A stretch of 64,000 nt of DNA, from positions 1 through 64,000 of the forward strand of contig NZ_JAPFQN010000010.1 of NCBI RefSeq assembly GCF_026241165.1, in the 5' to 3' direction. The notes beneath the pieces were generated by a model. That model saw nothing but the letters and a program-made list of their open reading frames with translations. It did not search any database and was not told the origin of the DNA. This document shows, in pieces, positions 1 to 7,192 of this stretch (the stretch's first letter is position 1; the number at the start of each line of letters is the position of its first letter). Source of the DNA: Mangrovivirga halotolerans. Its GTDB lineage: Bacteria; Bacteroidota; Bacteroidia; Cytophagales; Cyclobacteriaceae. The position numbers and the translations under genes are program-made.

Positions 1-1
1 G

Positions 2-115
2 TTGCAAAACCATAGCCGGAAACGGGCCATCCTGATAATCACCAGAAAACTAGTTTCAAGAATATATCGAGTATTAAAAACAAAGGAAGAATATGTGATT
101 GGCGTAGAAAAATAG
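2..115 (+). pseudogene. C-terminal tail of an IS110-family transposase (cut by window start)
   Basis: The reading frame is open from base 2 to a TAG at 113-115 and encodes about 37 residues (NHSRKRAILIITRKL, then SRIYRVLKTKEEY). This basic ending resembles the C-terminus of IS110/IS1111-type DEDD transposases from Bacteroidota. The 5' part lies outside the window, so it may be intact or truncated. It lies beside an attC-like cassette array. Some IS1111-group elements are known to target attC sites, but that this one did is inference. Confidence 0.5.
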
Positions 116-183
116 GGTAGGAGAAAGGAATACTTAAAAATAAAGCCGAACTTAATATTGCGCTCGACCTCCAAACAGCGATT

Positions 184-280
184 GTGGCGTCTGGAAACAG
201 TGACCACCTCTTCATAGCATGGGGCGGGCGCCCTTTAACAAACTAATCGAAAACTGTGACGTCCGGAAACCGGTGATCAC
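184..280 (+). ncRNA. Twin stem-loops 3' of the IS110-type tail (possible guide RNA)
   Basis: Two stem-loops with the same plan lie at 184-207 and 256-280. Each reads GTGR-CGT-CYG-GAAA-CRG-TGA-YCAC. The outer stem changes from GTGG/CCAC to GTGA/TCAC and the inner stem from CTG/CAG to CCG/CGG, so the sequence differs while pairing is kept. IS110-family elements encode a guide (bridge or seek) RNA in a non-coding end, downstream of the transposase in the IS1111 group. That this is such an RNA is inference. Confidence 0.35.
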
Positions 281-319
281 CAATGGAAGCATGGTTTTGT
301 TTTTATAATTCTTAAGATC

Positions 320-414
320 TCAAATGCTTAGATAGCCCTCAAGGCTATACGTAGCGGACCTATCAATCCGCCTGGGATTGCTATGCCCGGCCTTGACCGC
401 TATCACTCATTTGA
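320..414. repeat. 95-nt imperfect hairpin
   Basis: The arms TCAAATG, GATAGC, TCAAGGC (320-345) pair with GCCTTGA, GCTATC, CATTTGA (390-414), with short unpaired spacers between the paired blocks. A small inner hairpin GCGGA/TCCGC sits in the loop. The broken-arm plan resembles a folded attC site or an IS110 target hairpin. Apart from the transposase tail and the twin stem-loops, nothing else was recognised in 1-509. Confidence 0.45.
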
Positions 415-509
415 AAAAGATAAAGAAGGATAAAAACAAAAAGAAAAGTTAATGATTATCAGTGATTTATATTTAAATTGAAGGGAAAGGATTATTCATG
501 GAACAGGAT

Positions 510-518
510 GTTATAGCC
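510..518 (-). repeat. attC-like core at the end of the first recognisable cassette
   Basis: The plus strand reads GTTATAGCC three bases before the stop of the 521-898 gene. It is the exact reverse complement (9 of 9) of GGCTATAAC at 1216-1224, the other end of the same cassette. In cassette direction (minus) the cassette starts GTTATAGCC and its trailing site starts GGCTATAAC, as in integron cassettes. No clear pairing partner for the rest of this site was found leftward. Confidence 0.5.
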
Positions 519-520
519 TT

Positions 521-898
521 TTATTTTACTTCTTTAAATTCTACACTTGAGTCATACCATTCTTTTCTTTCTTTATCAAATTCCGATTTGCTTAATAATC
601 TTACTTCAAAATCAATTTTTCCTTCCCCGTGAATCCAACTATCAGAATGAATTAAACACTCCCCATTTTCAAGTTCGAAATAAAGGTCAAAATCATCTGT
701 CTTGACCTTTATTATAATTTTATCAGTAAGTGGCAAATTAATCGCAAATTCTTCTGACCTTTTCTCAGTCGTGGGTTTTAGTCCACCAAGTCTTAATTCA
801 TAAGTGTAACAATCGGTTTGGAGAAGGGCCCAATTTTTTTCATCAGAACTTCTATATAGTCCTTTTATTTTCTGTCCCTTTAAATTTAAATGGCCCAC
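521..898 (-). CDS. hypothetical protein, second gene of a two-gene cassette
   Basis: This 125-residue soluble protein has no family I recognise. It is rich in charged residues and beta-prone segments (IIIKVKTDDFDLYFELENG), with no signal peptide or membrane segment. It starts 20 nt after the stop of the 919-1209 gene, so the two are probably co-transcribed. Both lie between matched 9-bp cassette ends at 510-518 and 1216-1224. The small size and pairing would fit a toxin/antitoxin or immunity-type pair, but no motif shows this. Confidence 0.6.
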   Translation of the reverse strand: MGHLNLKGQKIKGLYRSSDEKNWALLQTDCYTYELRLGGLKPTTEKRSEEFAINLPLTDKIIIKVKTDDFDLYFELENGECLIHSDSWIHGEGKIDFEVRLLSKSEFDKERKEWYDSSVEFKEVK

Positions 899-918
899 AT
901 TTAATCATTTTGGAATAT

Positions 919-1209
919 CTAACTAAATTTCATTAGATCCGAAATTTCGTTCGGACACAGTGTAATTATGCTTTTATCACTATTTAAGTATTCAGGCCTT
1001 TTTTTCTCAATTAACTTTGTGGCCATCGGGTCCAATACCTTTTTATTAGTTGGGTGTTCAATTTCCATATTAAATTCATAAGATTCTCCTAAGTTAATCT
1101 TTCCAACATGTACAGATCCGTTTTGAATTAACAATATTGGAGAACCAGAATCAATTTTTGGAATTGTTTTCCCATCTGCAAAAATTTGTATCTTTTCTAA
1201 TTCTTTCAT
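919..1209 (-). CDS. small hypothetical protein, first gene of a two-gene cassette
   Basis: This 96-residue protein of unknown family starts MKELEKIQIFADGKTIPKID and contains a hydrophobic strand around SPILLIQNGSVHV. No signal peptide is visible. Its ATG is 7 nt from the cassette end GGCTATAAC (1216-1224), so the untranslated leader within the cassette is minimal, as in integron cassettes. Transcription probably comes from the promoter-like module at 1276-1440. The product may act together with the 125-residue protein encoded 20 nt downstream. Confidence 0.6.
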   Translation of the reverse strand: MKELEKIQIFADGKTIPKIDSGSPILLIQNGSVHVGKINLGESYEFNMEIEHPTNKKVLDPMATKLIEKKRPEYLNSDKSIITLCPNEISDLMKFS

Positions 1210-1215
1210 TTAATT

Positions 1216-1276
1216 GGCTATAACGATTGGCTAAGCGCCACTCTGTCGCGCTTATTCCTTATATAGCTATCGTTAT
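1216..1276 (-). repeat. attC-like inverted repeat R1
   Basis: The arms ATAACGAT (1220-1227) and TAAGCG (1232-1237) pair with CGCTTA (1249-1254) and ATCGTTAT (1269-1276). Unequal unpaired spacers (4 nt and 14 nt) and an 11-nt loop lie between. Two paired blocks per arm with an asymmetric spacer is the plan of a folded attC site. Close relatives lie at 2230, 3690 and 13772. Confidence 0.55.
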
Positions 1277-1440
1277 TTTGGTTGTTAATAATTTCCCTAA
1301 AAAGCTAAAAATAGCTGTTTCCAGCTCAAAATCAAATATTTTATATTATTAATACCCGTTAGTAATCGTTTGTAACCGACTGTAATCGGATAATTTTATA
1401 GCCGTTTGTAATCGTTTACTAATGGATAAGATGGGGTACT
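1276..1440 (-). promoter_or_regulatory. Conserved promoter-like module, copy 1
   Basis: On the minus strand a TTTG box (1333-1336) is followed after exactly 19 nt by TATTTTTAG (1305-1313), close to the Bacteroidota pattern TTTG-N17-23-TAnnTTTG. Further upstream lie repeats of the kind CGATTACAAACG and GGTTACAAACG (about 1360-1425). The module points at the gene starting at 1209. The same arrangement recurs 5' of many genes in this window. Confidence 0.5.
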
Positions 1441-1536
1441 GATTTATGTAAGAGGTAAAAGCACAATTAAATACTTGCGCTAGTGGGAGCGATTAACTCA
1501 AAGTGTCATAGGAGCAAAAAAGCTCAATTTTAGCCA

Positions 1537-1580
1537 CTTAACACGCATTACGTTTATGCAATGTTGTGTACTGTGTTATA
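1537..1580 (-). repeat. short attC-like hairpin downstream of the membrane-protein gene
   Basis: The plus strand reads TTAACAC, GCATTACG, ATGCAATG, GTGTTATA, giving outer arms TAACAC/GTGTTA and an inner stem GCAT/ATGC. It ends a few bases before the stop of the 1588-2193 gene, where a trailing attC site would sit. The cassette start at about 2220-2231 is only partly complementary, so this site is less certain than the others. Confidence 0.35.
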
Positions 1581-1587
1581 CTGCTGC

Positions 1588-2193
1588 TTATCGTATTTGT
1601 TGATGTATCCATTTTCTAGATAGAGTAATCTTTATTGTTAGACCCAAATACCATAATCCAATAAACGGACCGAAATCAATCAAATCTTTTTCTGGTGGAA
1701 TAGGAAATGAGATGATGTTCGTAATTATCATTAAGAGTGAAATTAATATTCCTGTGACAGAAAATATTTTACCCAATTTAGGGTGTTGAAAAACACTAAT
1801 CGCAAACAAAATCGTTCCTAAAAATATATATACATCCCAAGCAACGTCCAAACCATAATGAATATGATTTATTGTTGACCAGACCCATTTACCTGTTTCA
1901 TCAAAAATTTCTGGCCTGGAAGCTTTTATTGCAAGCTGAACCAAAAACATTTGGGTTAGTATTGCGCCTGCAATGATGTTCGAAAATAATGCAATTTTTG
2001 AAGTGACACTTTTTTTATGAATTTGAATAAAATAATATAAACCAACTGAAGCTAAACTCAGTAGAATACTCATTGATGACGCAACTATAACGCCCAATTT
2101 CAAATTTGAAATAAACTGTAAGGATGGGTAAATAACGCTAACTAAAAAACCACAAATAATTCCAATATTTATCCACTTTAATGTCGCTTTCAT
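1588..2193 (-). CDS. six-helix membrane protein of unknown function
   Basis: This 201-residue protein has about six hydrophobic helices: near residues 8-27, 33-56, 66-88, 118-136, 145-166 and 175-190. The loops are short and a polar loop around 90-112 contains SRPEIFDETGKWVWST. It has no lipobox or catalytic motif I recognise, and its general look is that of small inner-membrane proteins of the DUF4386 type, which is only a guess. It lies between attC-like repeats and behind promoter-like module copy 2, so it is probably a single-gene cassette. Confidence 0.65.
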   Translation of the reverse strand: MKATLKWINIGIICGFLVSVIYPSLQFISNLKLGVIVASSMSILLSLASVGLYYFIQIHKKSVTSKIALFSNIIAGAILTQMFLVQLAIKASRPEIFDETGKWVWSTINHIHYGLDVAWDVYIFLGTILFAISVFQHPKLGKIFSVTGILISLLMIITNIISFPIPPEKDLIDFGPFIGLWYLGLTIKITLSRKWIHQQIR

Positions 2194-2229
2194 ATCTATT
2201 TTTTAATTTAAAGTATTACATAACACACC

Positions 2230-2280
2230 ACGAAATGCTAAGCGCCACTCTGTGCTTCTTATTCCTTATATAGCTATCGT
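2230..2280 (-). repeat. attC-like inverted repeat R2
   Basis: The outer arms ACGA (2230-2233) and TCGT (2277-2280) enclose the same core as R1 (CTAAGCGCCACTCTGTG and TTCCTTATATAGC). The inner arm pairing is weaker than in R1, so this copy looks partly decayed. It sits directly 5' of the membrane-protein gene starting at 2193. Confidence 0.5.
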
Positions 2281-2470
2281 TTTTTTGGTTGTTAATAAAT
2301 CCTTTTGCTATCCAAAATAGCCGTTTCCTATTCAATTTCAAACTTTGTTAGTTAAAATGCTCATTGGTAAATGTTTGTAGGCAACTGTATTCGGATAATT
2401 GTCGATAGGTCGGGGAGGAGCAAAAGAAGTACGTCATGTGTTTTGATAATCGTAACGAGCGTCAGTTGGG
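2281..2470 (-). promoter_or_regulatory. Conserved promoter-like module, copy 2 (near-identical to copy 3)
   Basis: The minus-strand TTTG (2339-2342) and TATTTTGG (2312-2319) boxes are 19 nt apart. About 170 bp of this module is almost identical to 3741-3925 in the same orientation, which marks a recent duplication of a non-coding unit. With R2 and the short site at 2493-2535 it forms an apparent ORF-less cassette of about 270 bp upstream of the 1588-2193 gene. Confidence 0.55.
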
Positions 2471-2492
2471 GTTAACCAAAAGAACTTGCCTT

Positions 2493-2535
2493 GCCAACAA
2501 CCGTGAAGCAGCATACCGCTTTACACGTTGTTGGC
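2493..2535 (-). repeat. short attC-like site of the DUF1569 cassette
   Basis: GCCAACAAC (2493-2501) and GTTGTTGGC (2527-2535) are perfect 9-bp inverted arms. Inner blocks GTGAAGC and GCTTTACAC pair around a short loop. This resembles the short (about 60-bp) attC class and lies 13 bases beyond the stop of the DUF1569 gene, where a trailing site should be. Confidence 0.55.
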
Positions 2536-2548
2536 ATCTGGCTTCTTT

Positions 2549-3001
2549 TCATAATCCAAACTGCCTTAAATGATGGTCAGTATGTTTATAAACTAATATT
2601 CCGATTTGCTCTTTTGACATTTTGCCGAAGAAATCGTGTATAAAAGCCGGGTTACTAAAGTTAGCATATTCGTTAATCAATAAAATCCATTCAGCCTTTT
2701 CGGATTCTATATTTTCATTTGATACTTTTACTTTAAATTGATCAGAGGTTGGTATATTTTTGTCAAAAGGCTTTTCGTCTTTTATCATTTTCTTCAAAGC
2801 TATTTTCCCAAATACCTTTCCCAGAAATGATTGTTTATAAGTGTGATTTTCTTTCCCCAGGATCCATCTATTCCAATAGGTATTATGTTTGAGCATTTGC
2901 ATTAGATTCATTTTCCCCCATTCCGCTTTTTTGTCTTCATTGATTTGTTCAATTCGACTTATCAATTGCTCTCGGTTTTCCTGGCTAAAGATTGTTTTCA
3001 T
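2549..3001 (-). CDS. DUF1569 family protein (DinB-like fold)
   Basis: This 150-residue soluble protein matches the DUF1569 family in length and motifs: KMNLMQMLKHNTYWNRW near residues 30-46 and a C-terminal HDFFGKMSKEQIG then YKHTDHHLRQFG. The family has a four-helix DinB/YfiT-type fold, and the conserved histidines in the LKHN and HTDHH segments are likely metal ligands. Its reaction is unknown. The gene is followed by a short attC-like hairpin, so it appears to be an individual cassette. No conserved module was found directly upstream; a 43-nt hairpin lies at 3162-3204. Confidence 0.8.
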   Translation of the reverse strand: MKTIFSQENREQLISRIEQINEDKKAEWGKMNLMQMLKHNTYWNRWILGKENHTYKQSFLGKVFGKIALKKMIKDEKPFDKNIPTSDQFKVKVSNENIESEKAEWILLINEYANFSNPAFIHDFFGKMSKEQIGILVYKHTDHHLRQFGL

Positions 3002-3161
3002 ATGTCTAAATACATTTAGGTTAAATTATCTAATTAAGCTATAAATGATCCCTTTATTGCACCCCCAGCGTTCTATGTCGGAGTTTGTGGCGAATTATCG
3101 TTCCGATTTCGCCTCCGTTAGGACAGTTAAATCCAGAGAGAATCCGGCACTTGAGCTGACT

Positions 3162-3204
3162 CTACAGCCGCCATGACTGCATCCATGCTGTTGTGGAGTC
3201 GTTT
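3162..3204 (-). repeat. hairpin downstream of the 151-residue gene
   Basis: GACTC, ACAGC, CATG on one side pair with CATG, GCTGT, GAGTC on the other, with unpaired bases between blocks. It directly abuts the stop of the 3205-3660 gene. It lacks a T-tract on the minus strand, so it is not a standard terminator. It may be a degenerate short attC-like site. Confidence 0.4.
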
Positions 3205-3660
3205 TTATTTCTTTCCAAATTTTTCATTCCAATAAAATGTTGATAATTCCTTTAATCTTTCTATTGTGATGGGATTTTTTAATTCGTCAAAAAGTTCATA
3301 ATCCCGACACTTAATTATCAATTTGCCACCATCGAATAAATCATTAGGCACATTAAAACAACTTGAATGTACTACCACATTTCCAGAACTATCTGTCTCA
3401 GTGTTTATTATTGAAATGCCAAGTTCGAATATTTCCTTCCAATCTGTCAATTTATATGAGTTAGCTGTCCAGGTATCATATTCAATTAGTTCAACTCCTA
3501 TTAATCTTAGATTGAAAAATTCAAATTTTTTATCAATCAATTCTGCTAAATATTGTATTCCAATTAATAAATCAATCTTATTGGATTGAATAACTACATC
3601 ATCTATTGTTCCATCATGGAAAATGTTGAAGATATCTTCTATTTCTTGAATTTTGCTCAA
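3205..3660 (-). CDS. hypothetical cytosolic protein
   Basis: This 151-residue protein has no signal peptide or membrane segment. The N-terminal FNIFHDGTIDDV segment, followed by alternating strands (FEFFNLRLIGVELIEYDTW), resembles small proteins often encoded beside polymorphic toxins or in mobile cassettes. That comparison is from general impression and no named family is claimed. The gene lies directly behind attC-like repeat R3 and promoter-like module copy 3, so it is read as a single-gene cassette. Confidence 0.6.
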   Translation of the reverse strand: MSKIQEIEDIFNIFHDGTIDDVVIQSNKIDLLIGIQYLAELIDKKFEFFNLRLIGVELIEYDTWTANSYKLTDWKEIFELGISIINTETDSSGNVVVHSSCFNVPNDLFDGGKLIIKCRDYELFDELKNPITIERLKELSTFYWNEKFGKK

Positions 3661-3689
3661 TTTAATTGGTCTGATAATTTAATGAAGCC

Positions 3690-3744
3690 CAACGAATGGC
3701 TAATCGCGACACAGTCGCGCTTATTTCCTATATAGAAATCGTTG
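3690..3744 (-). repeat. attC-like inverted repeat R3
   Basis: CAACGA (3690-3695) pairs with TCGTTG (3739-3744), and CGCGAC (3705-3710) pairs with GTCGCG (3714-3719) around a 3-nt loop. GCCCAAC at 3688-3694 fits the attC core consensus RYYYAAC on the plus strand. It lies about 30 bases 5' of the 3205-3660 gene. Confidence 0.55.
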
Positions 3745-3930
3745 TTTGTTTGGTTAATAAATCCTTTTGCTATCCAAAATAGCCGTTTCCTATTCAATTT
3801 CAAACTTTGTTAGTTAAAATGCTCATTGGTAAATGTTTGTAGCCAACTGTATTCGGATAATTGTCGATAGGTCGGGGAGGACCAAAAGAAGTACGTCACA
3901 TGTTTTCCTAATCACAGCGCGTACCGGTTG
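3741..3930 (-). promoter_or_regulatory. Conserved promoter-like module, copy 3
   Basis: The minus-strand TTTG (3801-3804) and TATTTTGG (3774-3781) boxes are separated by 19 nt. It is nearly identical over about 170 bp to copy 2 and points at the gene starting at 3660. The right end (about 3930) is followed by a plus-strand gene, so this is an orientation boundary of the array. Confidence 0.55.
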
Positions 3931-4021
3931 AGGAAAAACTGTTTTAATAAAGAAAGATTTTTTCAAAAAATAATATTGGTTACATTTGAGATTACTTTTT
4001 TATTTAAACTCAACCATAACA

Positions 4022-4939
4022 ATGATGAGAGTCAATCGTAATTTTTTATTTGTTAGTCTGCTAACTCTATGTCTTGGCTTGTTTTCTTGCAGTGATGACG
4101 AAACTTTAGCAAATAAATATAACAACAATAATCCAGAGCAATATACTCCTGATCAGGCGGATTGGTCTACCTTCGCTTCCAAGCCTGTGAATGCGGGTAA
4201 CACCTCTCACGATCCTGATGGCGTGTTTTGGATCAGTGCTGAAAAATGGCAAAACTCAAAATGGGACGGTGTAAGTATTTGCGATCCGACTCAAATGACT
4301 CAGGAGGAATTTTATAAATGTTTATTTCCGGAATCTGGTGATATCCTCAAGGGTATTTATGAGCTTTACTATGAACACCAGCCATTTGCAGATGTTAATA
4401 ATCCCACCAAGGCCGAGGTTGATGAGTGGCACAGAATTGTCATAAATCATTTGAGAGCTCTTGTAGGCTATACCAGTCAGGACAGACAGGTCGAAAATGA
4501 CCGTTGTTTGTTTGCCCGTGCCTTATGGGGTGATCAAAGAAAATTCACCACCATGTGGGATGCGAAATACCCGGGTGATAATGGATCAGCTTACGGTCCT
4601 TGCCAGGGTTCTACCAATTCACACTGTGGGGCGAGCTTTGTGCCAGATGCGGAAGATCAGGCGCCATACCTTCCTGATGGTTTTGAACCTTGTGGTACAC
4701 CTGCCGGATCAGAAGGTATCTTTTCTGCGGCTAAATCAAATATCCCATGGTCTATTAAGATTTGCCGGGTTATCTCTCAAACAGTTGCAGCAGAAGGATT
4801 TTGGGGAGGCCATACCGGACCCTGGTTTCACAGGCAAAAGTTTGGATTTAGTTTCTGGGATAACGACCCGTCTAATGCCAACAGCAACGCAGTACTACGG
4901 GCAAAATGGGGAGGTACGCTTATGCCTAGTCTATATTGA
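4022..4939 (+). CDS. putative secreted lipoprotein, cysteine-rich
   Basis: From the ATG at 4022 the product is about 305 residues. This start is preferred over 3986 because it begins a clean lipoprotein signal: basic MMRVNRN, hydrophobic FLFVSLLTLCLGL, lipobox FSC. The mature part carries many cysteines (for example ICDP, DRCLFAR, GPCQGSTNSHCG, FEPCG), suggesting disulfides, and aromatic segments (GGHTGPWFHRQKFG). I do not recognise the family. It is the only plus-strand gene in the first 7 kb, and no attC-like ends were seen around it, so it may be a resident gene. Confidence 0.65.
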   Translation: MMRVNRNFLFVSLLTLCLGLFSCSDDETLANKYNNNNPEQYTPDQADWSTFASKPVNAGNTSHDPDGVFWISAEKWQNSKWDGVSICDPTQMTQEEFYKCLFPESGDILKGIYELYYEHQPFADVNNPTKAEVDEWHRIVINHLRALVGYTSQDRQVENDRCLFARALWGDQRKFTTMWDAKYPGDNGSAYGPCQGSTNSHCGASFVPDAEDQAPYLPDGFEPCGTPAGSEGIFSAAKSNIPWSIKICRVISQTVAAEGFWGGHTGPWFHRQKFGFSFWDNDPSNANSNAVLRAKWGGTLMPSLY

Positions 4940-5028
4940 GATCCTGACTGTTAATTAAAGTTTGTATATGAACTCATACCGATCAGTTCGGGCTAAAACT
5001 TGGACCAGGGAGCTTAACCTGTCAATTT

Positions 5029-5052
5029 CGCACAAGTATATACTTGCGCGAG
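5029..5052. repeat. 24-nt near-perfect palindrome
   Basis: CAAGTATATACTTG (5033-5046) is a perfect palindrome, and one mismatch extends it to TCGCA...CGCGA. A decayed relative lies near 1457-1493 (AGCACAA...TTGCGCTAGTGGG). It is fused directly to the intron 3' fragment that follows and may be what remains of the interrupted attC-like site. Confidence 0.4.
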
Positions 5053-5057
5053 TGGGG

Positions 5058-5097
5058 GCACTGGCAGTCAATTGGCTGTCAGCCGTCTACTCGATTA
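5058..5097 (+). mobile_element. 3' end fragment of a second group II intron
   Basis: These 40 bases are identical to 8649-8688, the extreme 3' end (domain VI region) of the full intron. The copies diverge right after ...CTACTCGATTA, where the exons begin (CCACC here, GTGGC there). The 3' exon TTACCACC (5095-5102) is the reverse complement of GGTGGTAA at 6577-6584, the other end of the PIN-gene cassette. A second intron thus entered the same position of this cassette's attC-like core and was later deleted except for its tail. Confidence 0.65.
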
Positions 5098-5108
5098 CCA
5101 CCTGTGCT

Positions 5109-6542
5109 TTATTCATTATTATTCTTTGGCGTTATTAATAATCCAATATCGCGCGTTCCAATATTAATTTCAATCAGAACTGTCAAATTACCAAAGTCCC
5201 AGAATCTACCTTTCCATTTCCCATCTTTAATTTCTTGAATCTCTGTGTCCCAATCAAACTCACTTTTATTGTTGTAATCAACCCCGAATAGATTAATAGC
5301 TTTATTTATTATTCCTTCATACTCTCTGAAAAAGTTGAAATAGGAGTAATTTTTAGTCTTTCGGTACAAATAAATATAATCTTGATTATCTTCTTGGATA
5401 CTATCAATCAAGTTGAAATAACCTAAATATTTATGGTGAGGTTTAATAGTCGTTGTGTGTCTATTGAATTTAATTGATTGATTTGAATTTATTACGATTC
5501 CATTTTTTAAATCATTAATCAATAAATCAAAGAATATATTTGGTGAAGTTTCCTTCTGTTTTGAAAACAAGCTGAAAAATGGAATAAAATCGTCAATATG
5601 CATAACCTCTGTCTTAATATCTAGCAGTCTATACATTACCTTTGTTTTTTTAAGAAATCCTTGGTCATCCGAAACAACATAATCACAAAATGCTCCATAA
5701 TAACTGTGGTATCCATCGTTCATTACGTTTTTGAATTTTACAGATTTTGATGGTTCTTTGCTTATTCCTAGTAAATCAAGAGTAAAGTATGCATTTATAT
5801 AGAAATCATAATCAGTTATTTCTTTATCACCATTGGGATTTAAGTTGCTATTGACATATTCAATAAATGATTTTTGAAGAACTGAGTTTTTTAAATCATC
5901 GTTAAAATCAACCTCGTCATATGTGACAGAAAACTTCCCATTATTTATGTATCTGTCAACAATATTTCTTAAACCTTTATATGTTGACTTGTCTTCCTCC
6001 ATTGAAGTTAACATCCCCATAAAATGCTCAGTCCATTCCATTAATGTCATAGATGAAACACCAATTGGCAAAACCTTTTTTAGTGGGACTGATATGTCTT
6101 CAGGTAAATCTCCAATCTGTGAAAATCCAAAGTCTAACTTATGGTTCTGAAATAAATCTTTAGCATTCTCAAACTGCTTTCTTTGCTCATCAGTTGCAAA
6201 GCTTAAATCGATGTCATCAAATAGTCCTGTAAACGAAATTGGCTCATCGTCACTTTCAACATCCTTAAAAGCTTCTAAGGGCTTTGCTAAATAACATGAA
6301 GTCCTTTTGTCAATTGCATGGTATGAAAGATAATTGTCTTTAACTAAAGTTTCAATGAAATCTAATTCTCGATATTTTATATCCGTTTTGTCATTTTTCA
6401 AGTCAAGCAAATGACCATGAGAATAACAAAAAAGAAACATCTCCTTATTCTGATTCAGATAATCTAGCAACCTTTTGTATTCAGGTTTTTCTCCTTTGAA
6501 TAGGTGACTAAATATCTGCTTGTCAAAATATATTCTTTCCAC
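5109..6542 (-). CDS. PIN-like domain protein (cassette gene, possible defence function)
   Basis: This 477-residue soluble protein opens with an acidic first strand (MERIYFDKQIFSHL) followed by FCYSHGHLLDL. Near residue 290 it has DYVVSDDQGFLKKTKV, the spacing of acidic residues seen in PIN-like nucleases (first-strand Asp, central acidic residue, Asp pair before the last helix). PIN domains are metal-dependent RNases. Membership is inferred from these motifs alone, and the middle and C-terminal 150 residues are unrecognised. The gene lies between matched 8-bp cassette ends (5095-5102 and 6577-6584) in a row with Gabija, which makes an anti-phage or toxin role plausible. Confidence 0.7.
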   Translation of the reverse strand: MERIYFDKQIFSHLFKGEKPEYKRLLDYLNQNKEMFLFCYSHGHLLDLKNDKTDIKYRELDFIETLVKDNYLSYHAIDKRTSCYLAKPLEAFKDVESDDEPISFTGLFDDIDLSFATDEQRKQFENAKDLFQNHKLDFGFSQIGDLPEDISVPLKKVLPIGVSSMTLMEWTEHFMGMLTSMEEDKSTYKGLRNIVDRYINNGKFSVTYDEVDFNDDLKNSVLQKSFIEYVNSNLNPNGDKEITDYDFYINAYFTLDLLGISKEPSKSVKFKNVMNDGYHSYYGAFCDYVVSDDQGFLKKTKVMYRLLDIKTEVMHIDDFIPFFSLFSKQKETSPNIFFDLLINDLKNGIVINSNQSIKFNRHTTTIKPHHKYLGYFNLIDSIQEDNQDYIYLYRKTKNYSYFNFFREYEGIINKAINLFGVDYNNKSEFDWDTEIQEIKDGKWKGRFWDFGNLTVLIEINIGTRDIGLLITPKNNNE

Positions 6543-6576
6543 TTAGTTTAATTTTTGCACGCTGTTTCTTTGCATT

Positions 6577-6704
6577 GGTGGTAACGGTTAGTATATGAAA
6601 AGTAGGCGATTTCGAAGTTCTAAACTTTCGGTTAAGCACTAACTTTGATGCGAGCTAAAAGCCTTGATTTTACTACTGTCCCGCCTATTTTTTATATACA
6701 TTGT
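6577..6704 (-). repeat. attC-like inverted repeat, interrupted by the group II intron
   Basis: GGTGGTAACGGTTAGTATAT and AAAAGTAGGCG on the left pair with CGCCTATTTTTTATATAC on the right. The right arm is cut after ACATTGT (6704) by the intron and resumes as TAGTGGC at 8687. Joining the exons gives ATTGT-TAGTGG, matching the attC bottom-strand context of published group IIC-attC introns (TTGTT/T type, from memory). Confidence 0.6.
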
Positions 6705-7192
6705 GTGTGCCCGGCATGGGCAGTTTTTTTTTGGTGTTGAATATACCATAATATTCCAGAGGGTGCAAGTCCCTTACAGGCGAGTTGGTGAAGCCTGTTA
6801 GTAAGTCGCAAGCTGGTTTGCCGTGAGGTATGCAGTAAAGGAAGCGAGACTACAAAATCCGGTACTGACGAACAGGAACGACATACAGAGGCCTGATTAG
6901 GAGGGTAAGTAAGCACATCATTACGAAGCCCGAAACCAACAATCCTTTTCTGGCAGATGCCGCAGGGATCGGAGGAAGGAATCTGCTCTTACCCGGGGAG
7001 ATCTCAAGCTATTATAGTTTGAGAAGTCAGCAGAGGCCATAGTACCAATGGGTCAACGAGCTGTCACCGAAACGGATAACGACAGAGGGCTCACAATGTT
7101 GGGAAGGGCTGAACGTCAAACGTGTCTTAATTCGTGTTGGAATGCCAGTAGTCTGGGATAGCCTTCACTTAAGCGGACAAGATTAACATTTA

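Noticed and set aside
4022-4939. CAP/SCP-domain protein (a WHRIVINHLRALVGY segment recalls the CAP signature)
   Set aside because: The later CAP motifs (GHYTQVVW type) are not present, so the family is left unnamed.
6692-6916. 74-codon ORF at the intron 5' end
   Set aside because: It lies on the antisense strand of structured intron RNA and across the splice site.
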